DNA of 64,000 nt from Oryzias latipes. Lineage: Eukaryota > Chordata > Actinopteri > Beloniformes > Adrianichthyidae. The position numbers and the translations under genes are program-made. Below are positions 1-12,600 of the stretch, one piece after another (position 1 is the first letter of the stretch; every line of letters starts with the position of its first letter). The notes below the pieces were generated by a model. The model was not told where the DNA came from. It worked only from the letters and a program-made list of their open reading frames with translations, and made no database searches. Location: contig NC_019872.2 in NCBI RefSeq assembly GCF_002234675.1, positions 8,882,950 to 8,946,949 on the forward strand, in the 5' to 3' direction.

Positions 1-3000
1 TCTGGTTAAGCGTGTCCTGCCTTTGACATTTTTTGACATCAGTGGCTAATGATTGAAAGGTCATTTCCAGAGGCTGACAACGAGGCATCTCCAGTGAGCC
101 GGCTGTGTGAACAGACTCATGTCACTTGAGTTATGTGTGTTTAATTACATCCCTGAGTTAGAAGAAAGCCTTTTCCACGTAGGAGGAAAGGGTCTCATAT
201 GCTCTTGGCAGGAATGCTGGTGATTGTGCAGTGTGGAAGGACTGAAAGTGCTCGAGGTTTGTAAGAATGAAATAATGAATGAGAAAAAAATGATGTAAGA
301 TATAAAGAGTGGGAGGATGAAATCACTGTGATGTCCAGTTATGTGATACAAAGTCTGCAGATAATTTTGTGTCTCAAAAAGCCCCATGAATATGCCTCAT
401 GGAACTGATCAACATAACGCTGTGGAAATTTTTGCCTGACCATCACTAAACAACAAAGAGACACACAAAGTCCACCTTTTTTTTTAAACAATCAAGTTGA
501 TATTGTTGAAAAATCATGATGGAGTTTCAGTTTCAAATAAACATTAAGTTTTATGTTTCAATATTACCATCATAAACTTTAAACTTGGTCATCTGGGATA
601 ATCACTAATCTATTATCAAAAGGCAATGAAATTTTGGACTCAGTAAAGCAAATCTCAGTAACAGGACTTTTTATTTCCAAGATAAGCAAAAATGTATAAA
701 TACTGACATGACTGATTATTTTTGGGCTTGTTAGCTTTTAAAATGCAAGTGTTTGCTTTATCACAGCTTGACGTCATATCAGATGCCCCTTCGGGTGTAT
801 TTTTTTCCACCATGCACAGATAAAATCCGTTATTTAATGTAACTCACTGACCTGGACTATTAGCTGAAGGTGACTTTCAGTTCCTGATTCTAAAGTGAGT
901 TTAAGGGAACCTTTCCGGACACAAGCATTTATACAAAAAGTCTTGATATGACTCCCAAAATCAGAAAAACAATAACTTACACAGAATAAATCCTTTTTTT
1001 TAAAGTTCATCCATCCTTTACTTTGACAAAATCTGAAGCCATGTGAAGTATTTGCATAGTGTTTTTAATGGTGGATGAATTTACAAAACCTTTTCTTTCT
1101 TTTGTATAAGATCTGTATGCTTTATGTGTAAAAAATGATTGCTTTGTCTAAAAGTATCACCATATTTGAGCAAAACATTTAGTGGAACATTCTTCCCTCT
1201 AAACAAACAGTAGTTTGGAGAATTTATGTTAAAATAAAGCATTTTTTTTTTGTTTATACTGAACTTAATCCTCTGAACAGACATGTGGAATCACATCAGT
1301 CAGAAACTTATCTTCTCTTGGGATCCAAAGAAATTCGATTAAAATCTGCTTTCCTCTAAGTTCTACAGTATTCACCAGTGCAGCACTTTATCTGATGTAT
1401 CTGGTCATCTAGGTCAAAAGGTCATAAATGCTGAGCTTTGACGCTCCTCATATCCACTTATGGTTGAACTTGGACTTTGTTTTCGGAGCCAGCAACCACT
1501 AGCTCCCAAATGACTTTGTCCTTTCGCAGTGCCTACCTCCAAAGTTAATTAGACAGTCTACTGTTGGGTCCCTGCGCAGGTTGAGATTGCAAGAGCTTTA
1601 TCAATGAAAACGTGCTTCATTTTTCAGCAACCCTGAGTGTGGCAGGACTTCACCTTAACCGTAAAAGGATTTCTGGGAAATAAAAAAAAGTGTGCTAAAA
1701 CTCTATAACGCTTAAGGCGACCTTCACCTGAGGTGATACTTCATTGAGTGAGCAAAAGTGACCTTTTTTATAGAGCACAAGTGCTCATTTGGGGCACTTG
1801 AAATACAACACTGGCATCAGAAAAACAATGGTGTTAATGGAATTTTTCTTTCACTAGTACATGACATTTTAGGCTTGCAACACATTTGTACAAATTTAGT
1901 GTTTTCATGCTAGATAATGGAAAATAGAAATGTTAAAATCCTCTAACATGAAGAGGAAAAAACATGGACTGGTTTCTTGGGTTACTTTCAAAGACCCATT
2001 CCAACCATCATATGATCTATTTTCAAAGCATTCCCAGTGATCTTTTAATTATGATTTCATCGCTTTTTAGTCAAAATAAAAAAAACTGTTGTTTTCTGGA
2101 ACAGTTTCTGCAGAGCATCAGTGGTTCTTTAGAAATTCATCTTTAAGTTATGGGCGGGACTGTTGGCACGGAGCAAGCCCACCCCATTCCCATCATACAT
2201 CTGATCAGTGGTGAGCAATATTATTAGAGCTATCCATCTGTACAGTTTTGAGCCAGATTCCTGCGCTGACGAGGAAAACGAAGTCGTACATGGATCTATT
2301 TGTCTGCAAGTTGATGCATCGGAAGGGAGCGAAGCAGGAAGCTTGTGGCCTTCTGTAGCAACTTATAGTTCACACTCACAAGCTTTTTCTAATGACATTT
2401 TTGCATCTGCTTCTGATTCACACTGGTTTAAAAAAGAAATACTCAGAAACACAATTGTAAGATACATTTTCCTTATATATGTCCTCCATCATACAAGGAA
2501 AATGCAGCTAAAACACAATTCTTGTTGGAGTGGGTGCTTAACCATCTGAGTTAAATCACTGATTGATTTTTGTTTAAATGAGTTTGGAAAAAGTGTGAAT
2601 TTACTTCTTTTATAAAATAATACAATATTGATCAAACTATTAAGGAGTCTGGAGGAGTCTCGGTTCACAACTGACAGTGAAGAAAGCTTCATCGGTACAT
2701 TTATGGTTTCTTCACAGCAGAGGAAGATTAATGCTTACTGCATCAACACCAGTGTCAGAGTTGGAGGTCATTGTAAAGGTCATGATTTGGAAACAATTTT
2801 TGGTTTCTGTTCAACTTTGAGTTTCAGAACCGCTGGCCTGCTTTTACACTCTAAGGAACAATCAGACTAATAGGAAGAAGCTGTGTGTTTGAAAACAGGA
2901 ACCAAGTGTGTCAGGTAAACTAGAACAGAAGCCTAGGAATGTGGTAAATAGGAACAGAAAACTAAAAAAAAATTACACTAAACTCACTAACACTTACACT

Positions 3001-3633
3001 CACTTACAATAACACTAAAAAAAAGGTTAAAACTATAGACAAACTCAAAACCCAGAAGAATAGAGTTGAACTCATGAAAACATCTGAAATGCATAGCAAC
3101 AGAACATATAGAGACTCTTACTCTCAACCCCCACTATCTTCTTTAAAAAATGTTCAGATCAGTGCCAAGTGAAAACAAATTCTAGACTAAAAACTGAAGT
3201 GACCATTGTGGCATGAAAAGCCTTGGTTTGTGGTAACATGGGATTTCTGTATTACCTATGAACACAACAACAAATTAGAAAGACATTTTTTACAATACAA
3301 GGCAACATTTTTATAAAAAGAAAAGAAATGCTGCATTTGTCACTTCTGTTTCACAGCATAAGCGGTGTTTGCAGAAAGAATGGGACAAAATAACACCTAA
3401 ATGGTGTGTGTCTTGGCATCCTAAATGCCAGATGATCTGATAAGTGTTGCAAAATAGAATGGCAACATTACAAGGTGGTGGATGTCAGATGCTTCAAACA
3501 AATAACGTTAAACTGAAAATATTAAACTTGGATATTTGGGTTTGTATGTCCTCCTAAGTGAAGCAGAACAATGACAAAGAAGCATAGTGGCAAGCAGCAG
3601 TGGACAGTTACATGTTGTGTGTTTGTTGTGCAG
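1..3633. other. Non-coding DNA, probably a caln1 intron
   Basis: No conserved coding exon was recognised on either strand. The region holds one copy (1986-2541) of a dispersed element with terminal inverted repeats and otherwise AT-rich unique-looking sequence. Short ORFs here show no family resemblance. Confidence 0.5.
1986..2541 (+). mobile_element. Non-autonomous TIR element, family A, copy 1
   Basis: Similar along its length to 4546-5151. Shared landmarks are the opening caaagacccattcc, a gtttctgcagagc block, an agctatcca block, the ggatct...tgcatc block and the closing gttggagtgggtgctta. The ends are inverted repeats of the type TTAAAGACCCACTC. No transposase ORF is seen. It is diverged, so its age is moderate. 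The superfamily is not assigned because no clean target-site duplication is seen. Confidence 0.65.
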
Positions 3634-6600
3634 AGATCCGTGAAGCGTTTCGTGTTTTGGATCGTGACGGGAATGGTTTCATCTCCAAGCAGGAGCTGGG
3701 CATGGCCATGCGCTCCTTGGGTTACATGCCCAGCGAAGTGGAGCTGGCCATCATCATGCAGAGACTGGACATGGATGGTGAGACACACTTAGAAGCAAGC
3801 ACACAATGCTAAAACCCTCCACATGCATTTAATGTTTGTTTTTTCTAGTTTTGGTCTTCTTTTATTATTTGGTCTGCACGACCTTGAGAAGAGATATTTT
3901 CTTTTAAGTGAGTTAGTGGTATGGATATTTGAATGAGCTGAATTTTAATGTGATGTAAATGGAATACCTTGTATGAACGCTTCTTTGCATGCCTCAGTAG
4001 AAATAAATTATTCTTGGTCAAGGTTTTATCAAAACAAATTGTAAACAAACCACAAGAAGACAGCAGTAAAAAAAATACTTTCCAGGAGTCAATAAAGGTT
4101 ATGTCTGTCTGCTCCTTCCACTAAAACTTGGCTTGTAAATTCTCAGCTGATGGAACTGAACCATGCAGTGCTTGCAACATAAACAATCCAGTCAGTCTTC
4201 AGCGGATGCTTATCGGCAGGCTCCCAGCTCCAGATTTCACTCCTGCCTGTAAATATCAAAGGTCAAAAGCTTTTGTCTTTTTGCCTCCACTAATAATGTG
4301 GCAGCAGCATCGCTGTATATTTTGAGATGAGATATCGTATCTCTCAAAATCCTGCACACTTCCAACACCCCCGTTTAAGTTTCTCATCCAGCTTTTAAAA
4401 TGAAGTTTTATACCATTAGCCATAAAAGGTTATTGAAGACAGATTACAAATCCTCAATCTGGTATATCTGAATTTATACATTTTTGTTATATTTTATAGC
4501 ATCCAGTTATGTTACTGTGGTTGAAGGTCATCAGAGCTTAAACTCTTTAAAGTCCCACTCTAATCATCTTTTATATGTTTTAAGGTGTCCCCAGTGGTCT
4601 TTAAAATATGATTCTGTCGTTTTTAGGCAAAATAAAAAAACGGTGTTGTTTTCTAGGACATAGTTTCTGTAGAGCAGCAGGGGTTCATTAGAAATTCACC
4701 TCTGAGTTGCTCCCATCCCTACTTCCCAACATCCATCTGTTTACATGCTCTCCTCCTATCTTATTGCCCCTCATAACCCCAACCCAACACTACCAGTGCA
4801 ACAAAAGTGGCACGCAATATTTTAGCTATCCAGCCATACTGTTTTGAGTGAGATGTCAGCTTAAATGGTGAAAATTAAAATGCACATGGATCTTGTCTAT
4901 AAGTGGATGCATCAGAATGGAGCGGAGCAGGGAGCTTGTGGCATCACACCTACAAGCTTTTTCCAGCATCATTTTTGTGTCATTTTGTGTCTGCTCCTGA
5001 TTCACAACAATTCATATATAGAGAATTACTTAGAAAGGTAATTTGAAACTTAATTTTCTTTACATATATATATTTATATATGTCCTCCATCGTGAGTAAA
5101 ATCCCACGACAAAAAAACAAAAACACACTTTTCAGTGGAGTGGATCTTTAATGCTTGTGTATTTGTTTTAATATACAATATTAACAGCTACTTGCACATT
5201 CTTTTGTCATACGTAGCCCTTTTTCTTCCAGTGACATCCAAGCCCTTATATCAAAAGTTGCATTAATATATTATATCTCGTGTGAAACACTCAAACTGAA
5301 TGAAAATTCACCAAACCACACTTTATGTTTTTTTTTCTTTGTCATCTCATCCTACTACTGCAGTTTCCTTTCACAATGAAGAATTAATTACAGACTCCCA
5401 AAATAAATCCTGATTGTGATTAGTTACACAAGAGAGCTGTGCATCCTGCAGACAAAGGATTCTGATATGTTTAATAAAGCAGACAAAGAGCCAAGCATTG
5501 GAAAATGCTGCAAAGTCAACAGTGGTATTATATAAAATGAGCCTTTGTAATGAATCAGTTCATTATTGGTTCAGTGTAAGAGGTTGTGTTTCTTACCTCA
5601 GATGATCAAAGAATGCATGCTGCTGCTAAATAAATTGCAGCACTTAATTTATGTTGATTGATGTAAAAATAGGATGGATTCATGCCCAACTAAGATGTCT
5701 GACTTTCTTTATCTCTCTGTTTGCGGGTGCCCACCTGTAGGAGATGGTCAGGTAGACTTTGAAGAGTTCATGACAATTCTGGGGCCAAAGCTGCTGTCGT
5801 CCGACAATAGAGAAGGATTCCTGGGAACAACTATCGACAACATCTTTTGGCAGGTGAGAGACGCACCTCAAAGCCGACTATTTCACCTCACAATCACTGT
5901 TATTTGTCAGCTCTCGTTGCAGCAGCCAGCTCACTTCTGGCTGTGGATTTCAGCATTCAGAGCAAGTCTTACATCCTTAAGCACAGCCCTAGTTGCTGCA
6001 AGGAGTGTGCAGGTTTGAATAAAATTACACACACAAACATATTCCTTGCTTCTCTACCTGCCCCGCCTGTTCTCTGCCCATTTATTTGATTTTGTTATTC
6101 AGACTTGAAGAAAACAGAAAAATTCTGGGAGTTGAGCTTTCATTTATGGTGATTTGCTTCCTGGGTTTGGCCATGCACGTGCAGACATTCATCCCTCCCA
6201 GTTCTGCAGGATACGGTAACAGAAAAAAGGAATTTCAGAGATGCACTGCTGTGTCCAGAACATCTGAGCTTATCTGCTTTCAAATTACAAATATTGAAAG
6301 TGCAGCTCGTCTACGAGCTCTTGAAAGGCACACTTATTTTGTGGATTGTACCTCACAGAAAAACAACTTGTTGTCATTTTATTTTGTGCCTCTTTAGTAG
6401 AAAAAAATGGTTATTTTTGTGAAGTGTAAGATATTTGTTGCAGTGGACTGGTTACGCCGAATGGCATCTCTCCTTTTTTTTAAGTCAAGTAGGGGGAGAA
6501 TGAGGTTATTTCAGGATTTTTCAGCCTATTTCTAAATTTTAGTCTGCGACATTCAACAGAATACACCAGAAAACAAAAATGATGCAATCCATATGGGATA

Positions 6601-9600
6601 TAAAAAAATTTATTTATTTTTTAACCTCTGGAGATGCATCCTTTGTGAAGACTGCTGCATGCATGCAGTACTGTTTGAAGGCAAAATGGAAAGCTATGAG
6701 CTGGACAAAACATTGCAGAGGGAGGGGGAGTCTGATGAGGATTGTGGTGTGTCTGTGTGGGTGCGTGCAGGGAGGGGGGGGGTGGCCCATATAAAAATAC
6801 AGGAGCATAAAAGAAATCCGCAAAGGATAGGAGACAGAGAAAATGAAAGGAGAAGTACGAGAAAGTGTGATTCATTAAGGTCACAGACAATATGCATCTC
6901 AGGGGTGATTTCAAACATTCACCTCCCACAACCAGAAAAATAGACTGGGAAGCGTGGCAGAAGGGATAGAAAAGATGGAGAAGAAAGAAAGGATGGAGGG
7001 AGAGGTGAAACTGCAGAAGGAAAGAACGTAGAAGCAATGAGGATGAGGAGGGGGATGAAATGGTGGGAGTGAGAGTGTCTGGGAGGGTTTTGAGAGCAGC
7101 GTTTTGTGACAGTCTGTGTATTGTTTCTAAGACCTCAGAGATAGTCATTGTGTTAAAAAAGAGATGGAAGAGGCTAACAGTGATGGATATGTCACGGCAA
7201 GTCATAAGGATTTAGTTGTGCATTCAAATAACATCTATCCACATTAGAGACATATAGTGGCTCAATGGGAAAAATATGCATATTTTGTTCAAATTTCCAT
7301 GGATTTGATGGATGTTTTCAGATTGCAAATGTCATTTTAGATACACCGATGAACAAAATTTTGTTTCGAGAACGATTTTTTGGAGGGTTTTTGTTCTTTT
7401 TTTATCTTACAGTTTTACTATCCATTTGTTTGTTGTTCTGTTCATCTGTTTACTGTATTTTTTGGACAATAAGTCACTCTAGAGTAAAAGTCAGAGGCCA
7501 AAAAGTAATGAAGAGAACCAACAATAAAAAAGAAAAGAAAATCATAAAAGTTACTTTTAAGAGCAATTTATTAAAAAAGATTTGGGACCAAGAACAGACT
7601 ATATAAAGGAGAAAGACCAGAAAGGCAAATTATAGTGACGGAATAGAAAACAATAATAGACTGAAGAATATACATGCTTCATTGATGCCTATTTGGCTTT
7701 ATGAGGAATCTAGTATAATAACGCAACATATAAATATTCAGATAAAAAACACTCTAACAAGTTAACTAAACTCTTTATATCACTTTAAATCACTAAATCT
7801 GTTGAATTCTTCATCCTCTGTGTTGCTTAGGAACAATTCTGCCAAGCCCGACATAATGCTACATTCAAACCGGGCGTGAAAATTTAAATTCGAGAAACTA
7901 CTTCCAATTGAAAGCTTATGTTATTTCGGGTGTCAATACTCTTGTGTTTATGCATAGCTATGCAAGTTTTTTAGTCAGTTTTTGGGCTCTACGCACAAAA
8001 CGTGCAGGCATTGAACGTACTTTAAAAGTTAAACTAGTTCAACTTTGACCAATCACGGACTTGGATTTGGTAGTGATGTAAGAATAGCGTCCTTTTCAAA
8101 ACAGTATACAAACCATTTGAAAATTGATCATGGAGGAGAAATGAATTTTAGCAGTTTGTGCCCAGTCGAAACTACCGGTATATCAAATCAAATCAAATCT
8201 AAGTTTATTTGTATAGCACCTTTAAAACACAATGCATTCAAAGTGCTTTACAGGATGAAATTTAAAAACAAAGGACGAGACAAATTCAAATATGTAATTA
8301 AAAACCGGCACAATGCCAACCCCCCCCCACCACCACCACCACCACCACCACGACACACACACACACATATACTCACTCGCTGTGATAAAAGACAAAAGGA
8401 TGCAATGTAAAAAACCTGGTTTTGTACTGAGGTTGAGGAAACGAAGTTTTGGGGACTTGTCCACATCAGTGACACCCAACCCCGGTTCACAGAGTCCAAT
8501 ACCACAGGACCCCGCAGATCTAGACAAAGACCCAGACCTGAGAGATTCCATTGCAGCAACCCCGTTCACTGAGAAGGGTCCATCACGGATGTGGAAGATC
8601 CCTCAGAGGAAAATGGAATTACAGCTAAATTGTAAAAGGAGTAAAATAAGATAAAATAAGTTTAAAAGGAATATATGTTCATAAATAACCCTTAGTAGAC
8701 ATATAAAATGGTAAAAGTGACTAAATATATTAAAATGAATAATAGATTGATTTAAAAATAAATAAATAAGTAAATAAAAATAGCTATATACACATACACA
8801 TCAAATTGATAAAAAGAGAAAATCCTGCTCCTTCCTGGACCAACCGTGGGCCGGGTGGGTGGCTGCCTGGGTTGCGGAGCGGGTCTCCCTTGGGGGGTCC
8901 TGGCTCGTACCTGGGGTTGGGGCAGGGGGATGCCCGGAACTCCTGGTGGTGATGGGGTGCTCGTCTGGGGCTGTGGACACCCTTCTCGGGTGGGGCCCTG
9001 CGTTGGGCCCTCCCGGCGCGGCGGGGGGGCTGCTCTCCCGGTTGGACTGGGGCGGCACTCTCTTTCCCCCGTGCCTCCCTGCTCTCTGGCTCTGGGGGCC
9101 TCACGGCGGTCCTGCTGGCTCTGGCCTGGGTGGCGGATGTGGTCGCCCGGGGGGCGGTTGTTCCCTGCCTGTTCCCGTATGGCGTTGGGGGAATTCCGGC
9201 TGCCGCTGCTGCTGCTGCGGGGGTCTGGGTGTGGGGGTGGCTGGGCACTCTCCCTCCTTCTTTTCACATTCCACCATCCATTTTAGAAGAACATAAACAC
9301 TTACCTGAGCACAGGTGTTCACCTTTGCAGTAATAGTTTGCATGATTGAATGAATGAAATATTTCACACTAGTTGGTTTGAAGGCATAAATAAGTATGCG
9401 TGTGTGAACACTATCTGTTCTGTGTACATATTGACATGTGGACATTGTTGCAGCTAGCAAGTGTGTTGATAACATTTGAGTATGTGTGAGGACAGGCCCC
9501 GCCCTTTGAGATTTGTACTACATTTGAACCTTACCGTAATGATAAACAACCAGTAAACCTGTTTCTTTATGCTGCTTCATGGTCTTATCCCCCCCTCCTA

Positions 9601-12600
9601 TTATCACCCCCCCCCCTCTCTCTCTAACGTCCCTCTCTCTTCTTCCCTCCTTTCCTTTTCCGTCCGGTCCAACACCAAAGATTTTCAAACATGATTGAAA
9701 TTAATAAAGTTTGGCCTCAATTACAAAAGGGGTTTATTCAGACATACCTCTGGTTTGTCTGAAGATTCCTTACCCCTGTTGTTAAAGTAAAATATGTCCA
9801 ACACAAGAGGCCCTCAGTTCTCATCTGCCTGCCCAGCTGTTGGACAGGACAAGTTAAAAAAAATAAAAATAAAAAAAAAGAAAATCAAAATATCCAATAA
9901 ATTCCTAAATTTCAATTAAAAGCAAGATTAAAAAGGTAGGTTTTGAGCCTTCCTTTAAAAACATGAACAGTCTCTGCGGCCCTGAGGCGCTCTGGGAGGC
10001 TGTTCCACAGGCGAGGTCCATAAAAACTGAATGAGGCCTCGCCGTATGTTTTTGTGACTCCAAGTCTTTCATATATTGGAATGGAGCTGTGAAAGAAAAA
10101 GCCTGGAGGAGGATTTGTACCGCTTTGACATTTCACACCCAGCCTCTTCCAGCTCTGAGTACATGCGCTAGTATTGAGTGGCAACACCCTGTATGCTGAA
10201 AGCTCATTTAAGTTCTGAATAGAAGTCGCACCTCGACCAAACATGCAAAAAAAAAATAAAAAAAACACAACTTATGCGCCAATAAATAAGGTCTTCGGCA
10301 TCCTGCCTGAGTTTCTCACCTGGGTTGTGTCACTAATTGCCACACCTGTAACTTGTCAGTCATTAGTCTCCACAGACCTGCTCCTCACATTTGGTTCCGT
10401 GTGGAAATCTTGAAATGTCTCCCTCTGGTCTGCCACTAGGTTTCTTAATTTCATTGCTGCTTGGGAAAGCTTTTTAAAAACCCTTCTTTCACCATCAATT
10501 TTCAGCTCTCTCTCTGCAAAAGGTTTTCAGCAGGACTGAAGACATAAATCATACCTGAAGCAGTATTGTCTTTTTCCTTTCAGTCCCTCTTTTATGAGGC
10601 ACAGTGTCCGATTCAGGTCGTTGCCCCCATGAAAGACCTAATACCTTCACCTCAGTCCAAGTTCCCTTAAATTGGTCAACACTTTTGTTTTTTAAGAGTT
10701 TTTGTGAAGCACTGATACATTTTTAAGTTTTCAAGTTAAAAGCAATCATAAAAAGCAGTGTGAAAAAATCCACCAACACTAACGGTTTTGGAAAAGCCGG
10801 TCAGCTGTGTAAATATATAATGTGTTGAAACTTTCCTGCGATTACTTTTGTTTTCTTTCTTCTCGGATCTTCCTTCGGTTGTTCACTTCCCCATTCGGAC
10901 CCTCAGAGCCTCCAGAGCAGGTTAATAAACAATCATTCATCTTCTTCTGGGGAAGCCTTTTTTTATTATAGTTCCCTTTTACTCTGTATAACAAACAACA
11001 ACAAATACACAACTTCTGTCTGTCATAACTACCTCTCTGCAGAAATTTCTATTGTAGATTTTGTTCTTTTGTAGTTTGTAATTTGTAAATTGTGCCCTTC
11101 ATTTTGAGAAATTATTTTATTTTATTATTATATTATTCTGCGAGTTTTTTCTCTCTTGTATGTTTGCACTGAATAGTGAGCGGCTTTAATTTCACTGCAT
11201 GTGTGTGTGATGTGAATTGTACATGTGTACAGTGACAATAAAGGCATTCTATTCTATTCTATAAACACATACCCCCAACACACTTTCGCTGCTATTGCTG
11301 TCACTCCCTCTCGCACTGCACTCTCGCTCTCCCCTCCTTCCGCTGCAGCTGCCTGCTCCTTCTTAGACACGCGTGCGGTTTTAGCACATATACATCTTCA
11401 ATCTGCAACACAGCGTGGCGACCTGGGGGTTAGCCCCGCCTTAAGCCGCTAAAACTCATGGGAAGTGGGGAATCATGGGTGGAAAGTTCCTCACCATGAC
11501 TGAGGGGGCTGTGAGCAGAAGTGACATCCACGCTGTTTGGCTGTTCTTGGGTGTGTTCAAATAATTAGGCTGAAAAGCTGTGAATTTCACCCTCTTGAGG
11601 CTGTTTGTAGTTGTATAGTGTTTATGACAGGATACTCGGTGGATTACTAATTGAATTGTTACAGCATGCAGCTTGTAGACAGGTGCAGCTTGTGTATGTA
11701 CTAAATGGCTTATCCTCCATAAATTAGGGGGGTGCGGCTTGTACTCAGGTGCGTTTGGTCGTTGGACAATGACTGAGCAGTCTTTGAATTATTCTTGTAC
11801 ATTATGATACATTTATGTGATTTAACATGATTTAACATATTAATTTAAATATCTCATGCATTTATTGTTGTAATGTGGTGATTATAGTTATGAAAACTTA
11901 AAATTTAGTGTTTCAGAAAAGTATAATGGGTCAGTCAGTACTATTGACTGTAGATGAGAACTGGGCTGAGCGAAAATGCCTTGCTTCTGGTTCCAACCCA
12001 ATGAAGTCATTGCAGTTGCCATTTTTCTTCGATATGTCAGTTGCCATGTTGGAACCAGATGTCCTCAGTAAGCTGTAATTGGTCCATGTTGGTTTGAGTC
12101 TTCATTTCTATGGTAACCACCTGCTCCAATCAGAAGAGAAAATGTTAGAAGGCCACACCCAGTTCACTGAAAGTAGACTTGGGAGAATCTGTCAATCAAA
12201 TGCTTCAAATGTTCGATGCAAGGCCACCTGGTTTGGTCAGTTTATAACTTGAATGACTTGCATCTGTCTGATATTTTTTGTAAACCTACAGTTTCCTGTA
12301 AACCCTCCATGATTCTGTTTAAAACAAGAGGCAATGCAAACTCTAAAGTTTACATTTGCTAGGCTATGTATTACAAGGAAAAAGGTGAATAACCCCCCAA
12401 AAGATTTCAAAAGATGCAGATCGGAAATATATTTTTCTTTTACTTTAAAAGAGATGATAAAAAGACGGATAGAATACAGGGTTGTGTCAGGAAGGGCAAA
12501 ATCTCTGCCAAACCACCTGTTCGAATCAGTGAAAAGTCAATCAATCGCTGTGGCGACCCCCTGGTGAGCAAGGTGAACAACAACTTTAAAAGAGGCTCTT

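Larger units (their letters stand above)
8165..10080 (-). mobile_element. L2/CR1-like LINE remnant, 3' end, minus strand
   Basis: The minus-strand reading frame at about 10,075-9,912 encodes [20 protein letters not shown] followed by RLRAAETVHVFKGRLKT, the C-terminus of an L2-type reverse transcriptase. The same stretch occurs in the copy at 61,409-62,731. The 3' end on the minus strand (about 8,260-8,165) has the gctatacaaataaa motif and a short ATTTG-type tail. Between them lie a GC-rich block (about 8,820-9,260) like the 3' UTR of the other copy, a CCA/CA microsatellite and a segment shared with 39,530-39,790. Whether this is one copy or several fragments is inference. Confidence 0.6.

Noticed and set aside
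145..387. Minus-strand ORF of 80 residues
   Set aside because: Hydrophobic reading of AT-rich intron sequence with no family resemblance and no splice context.
2208..2549. 113-residue ORF
   Set aside because: Falls inside family A TIR element copy 1; the other copies do not keep the frame.
6621..7205. 194-residue minus-strand ORF rich in Ser, Phe and His
   Set aside because: Antisense of a purine-rich GA stretch; composition explains the open frame.
8752..9296. Several overlapping Pro/Gly/Arg-rich ORFs on both strands
   Set aside because: GC-rich 3' UTR part of the L2 remnant; long frames in several phases at once are a composition effect.
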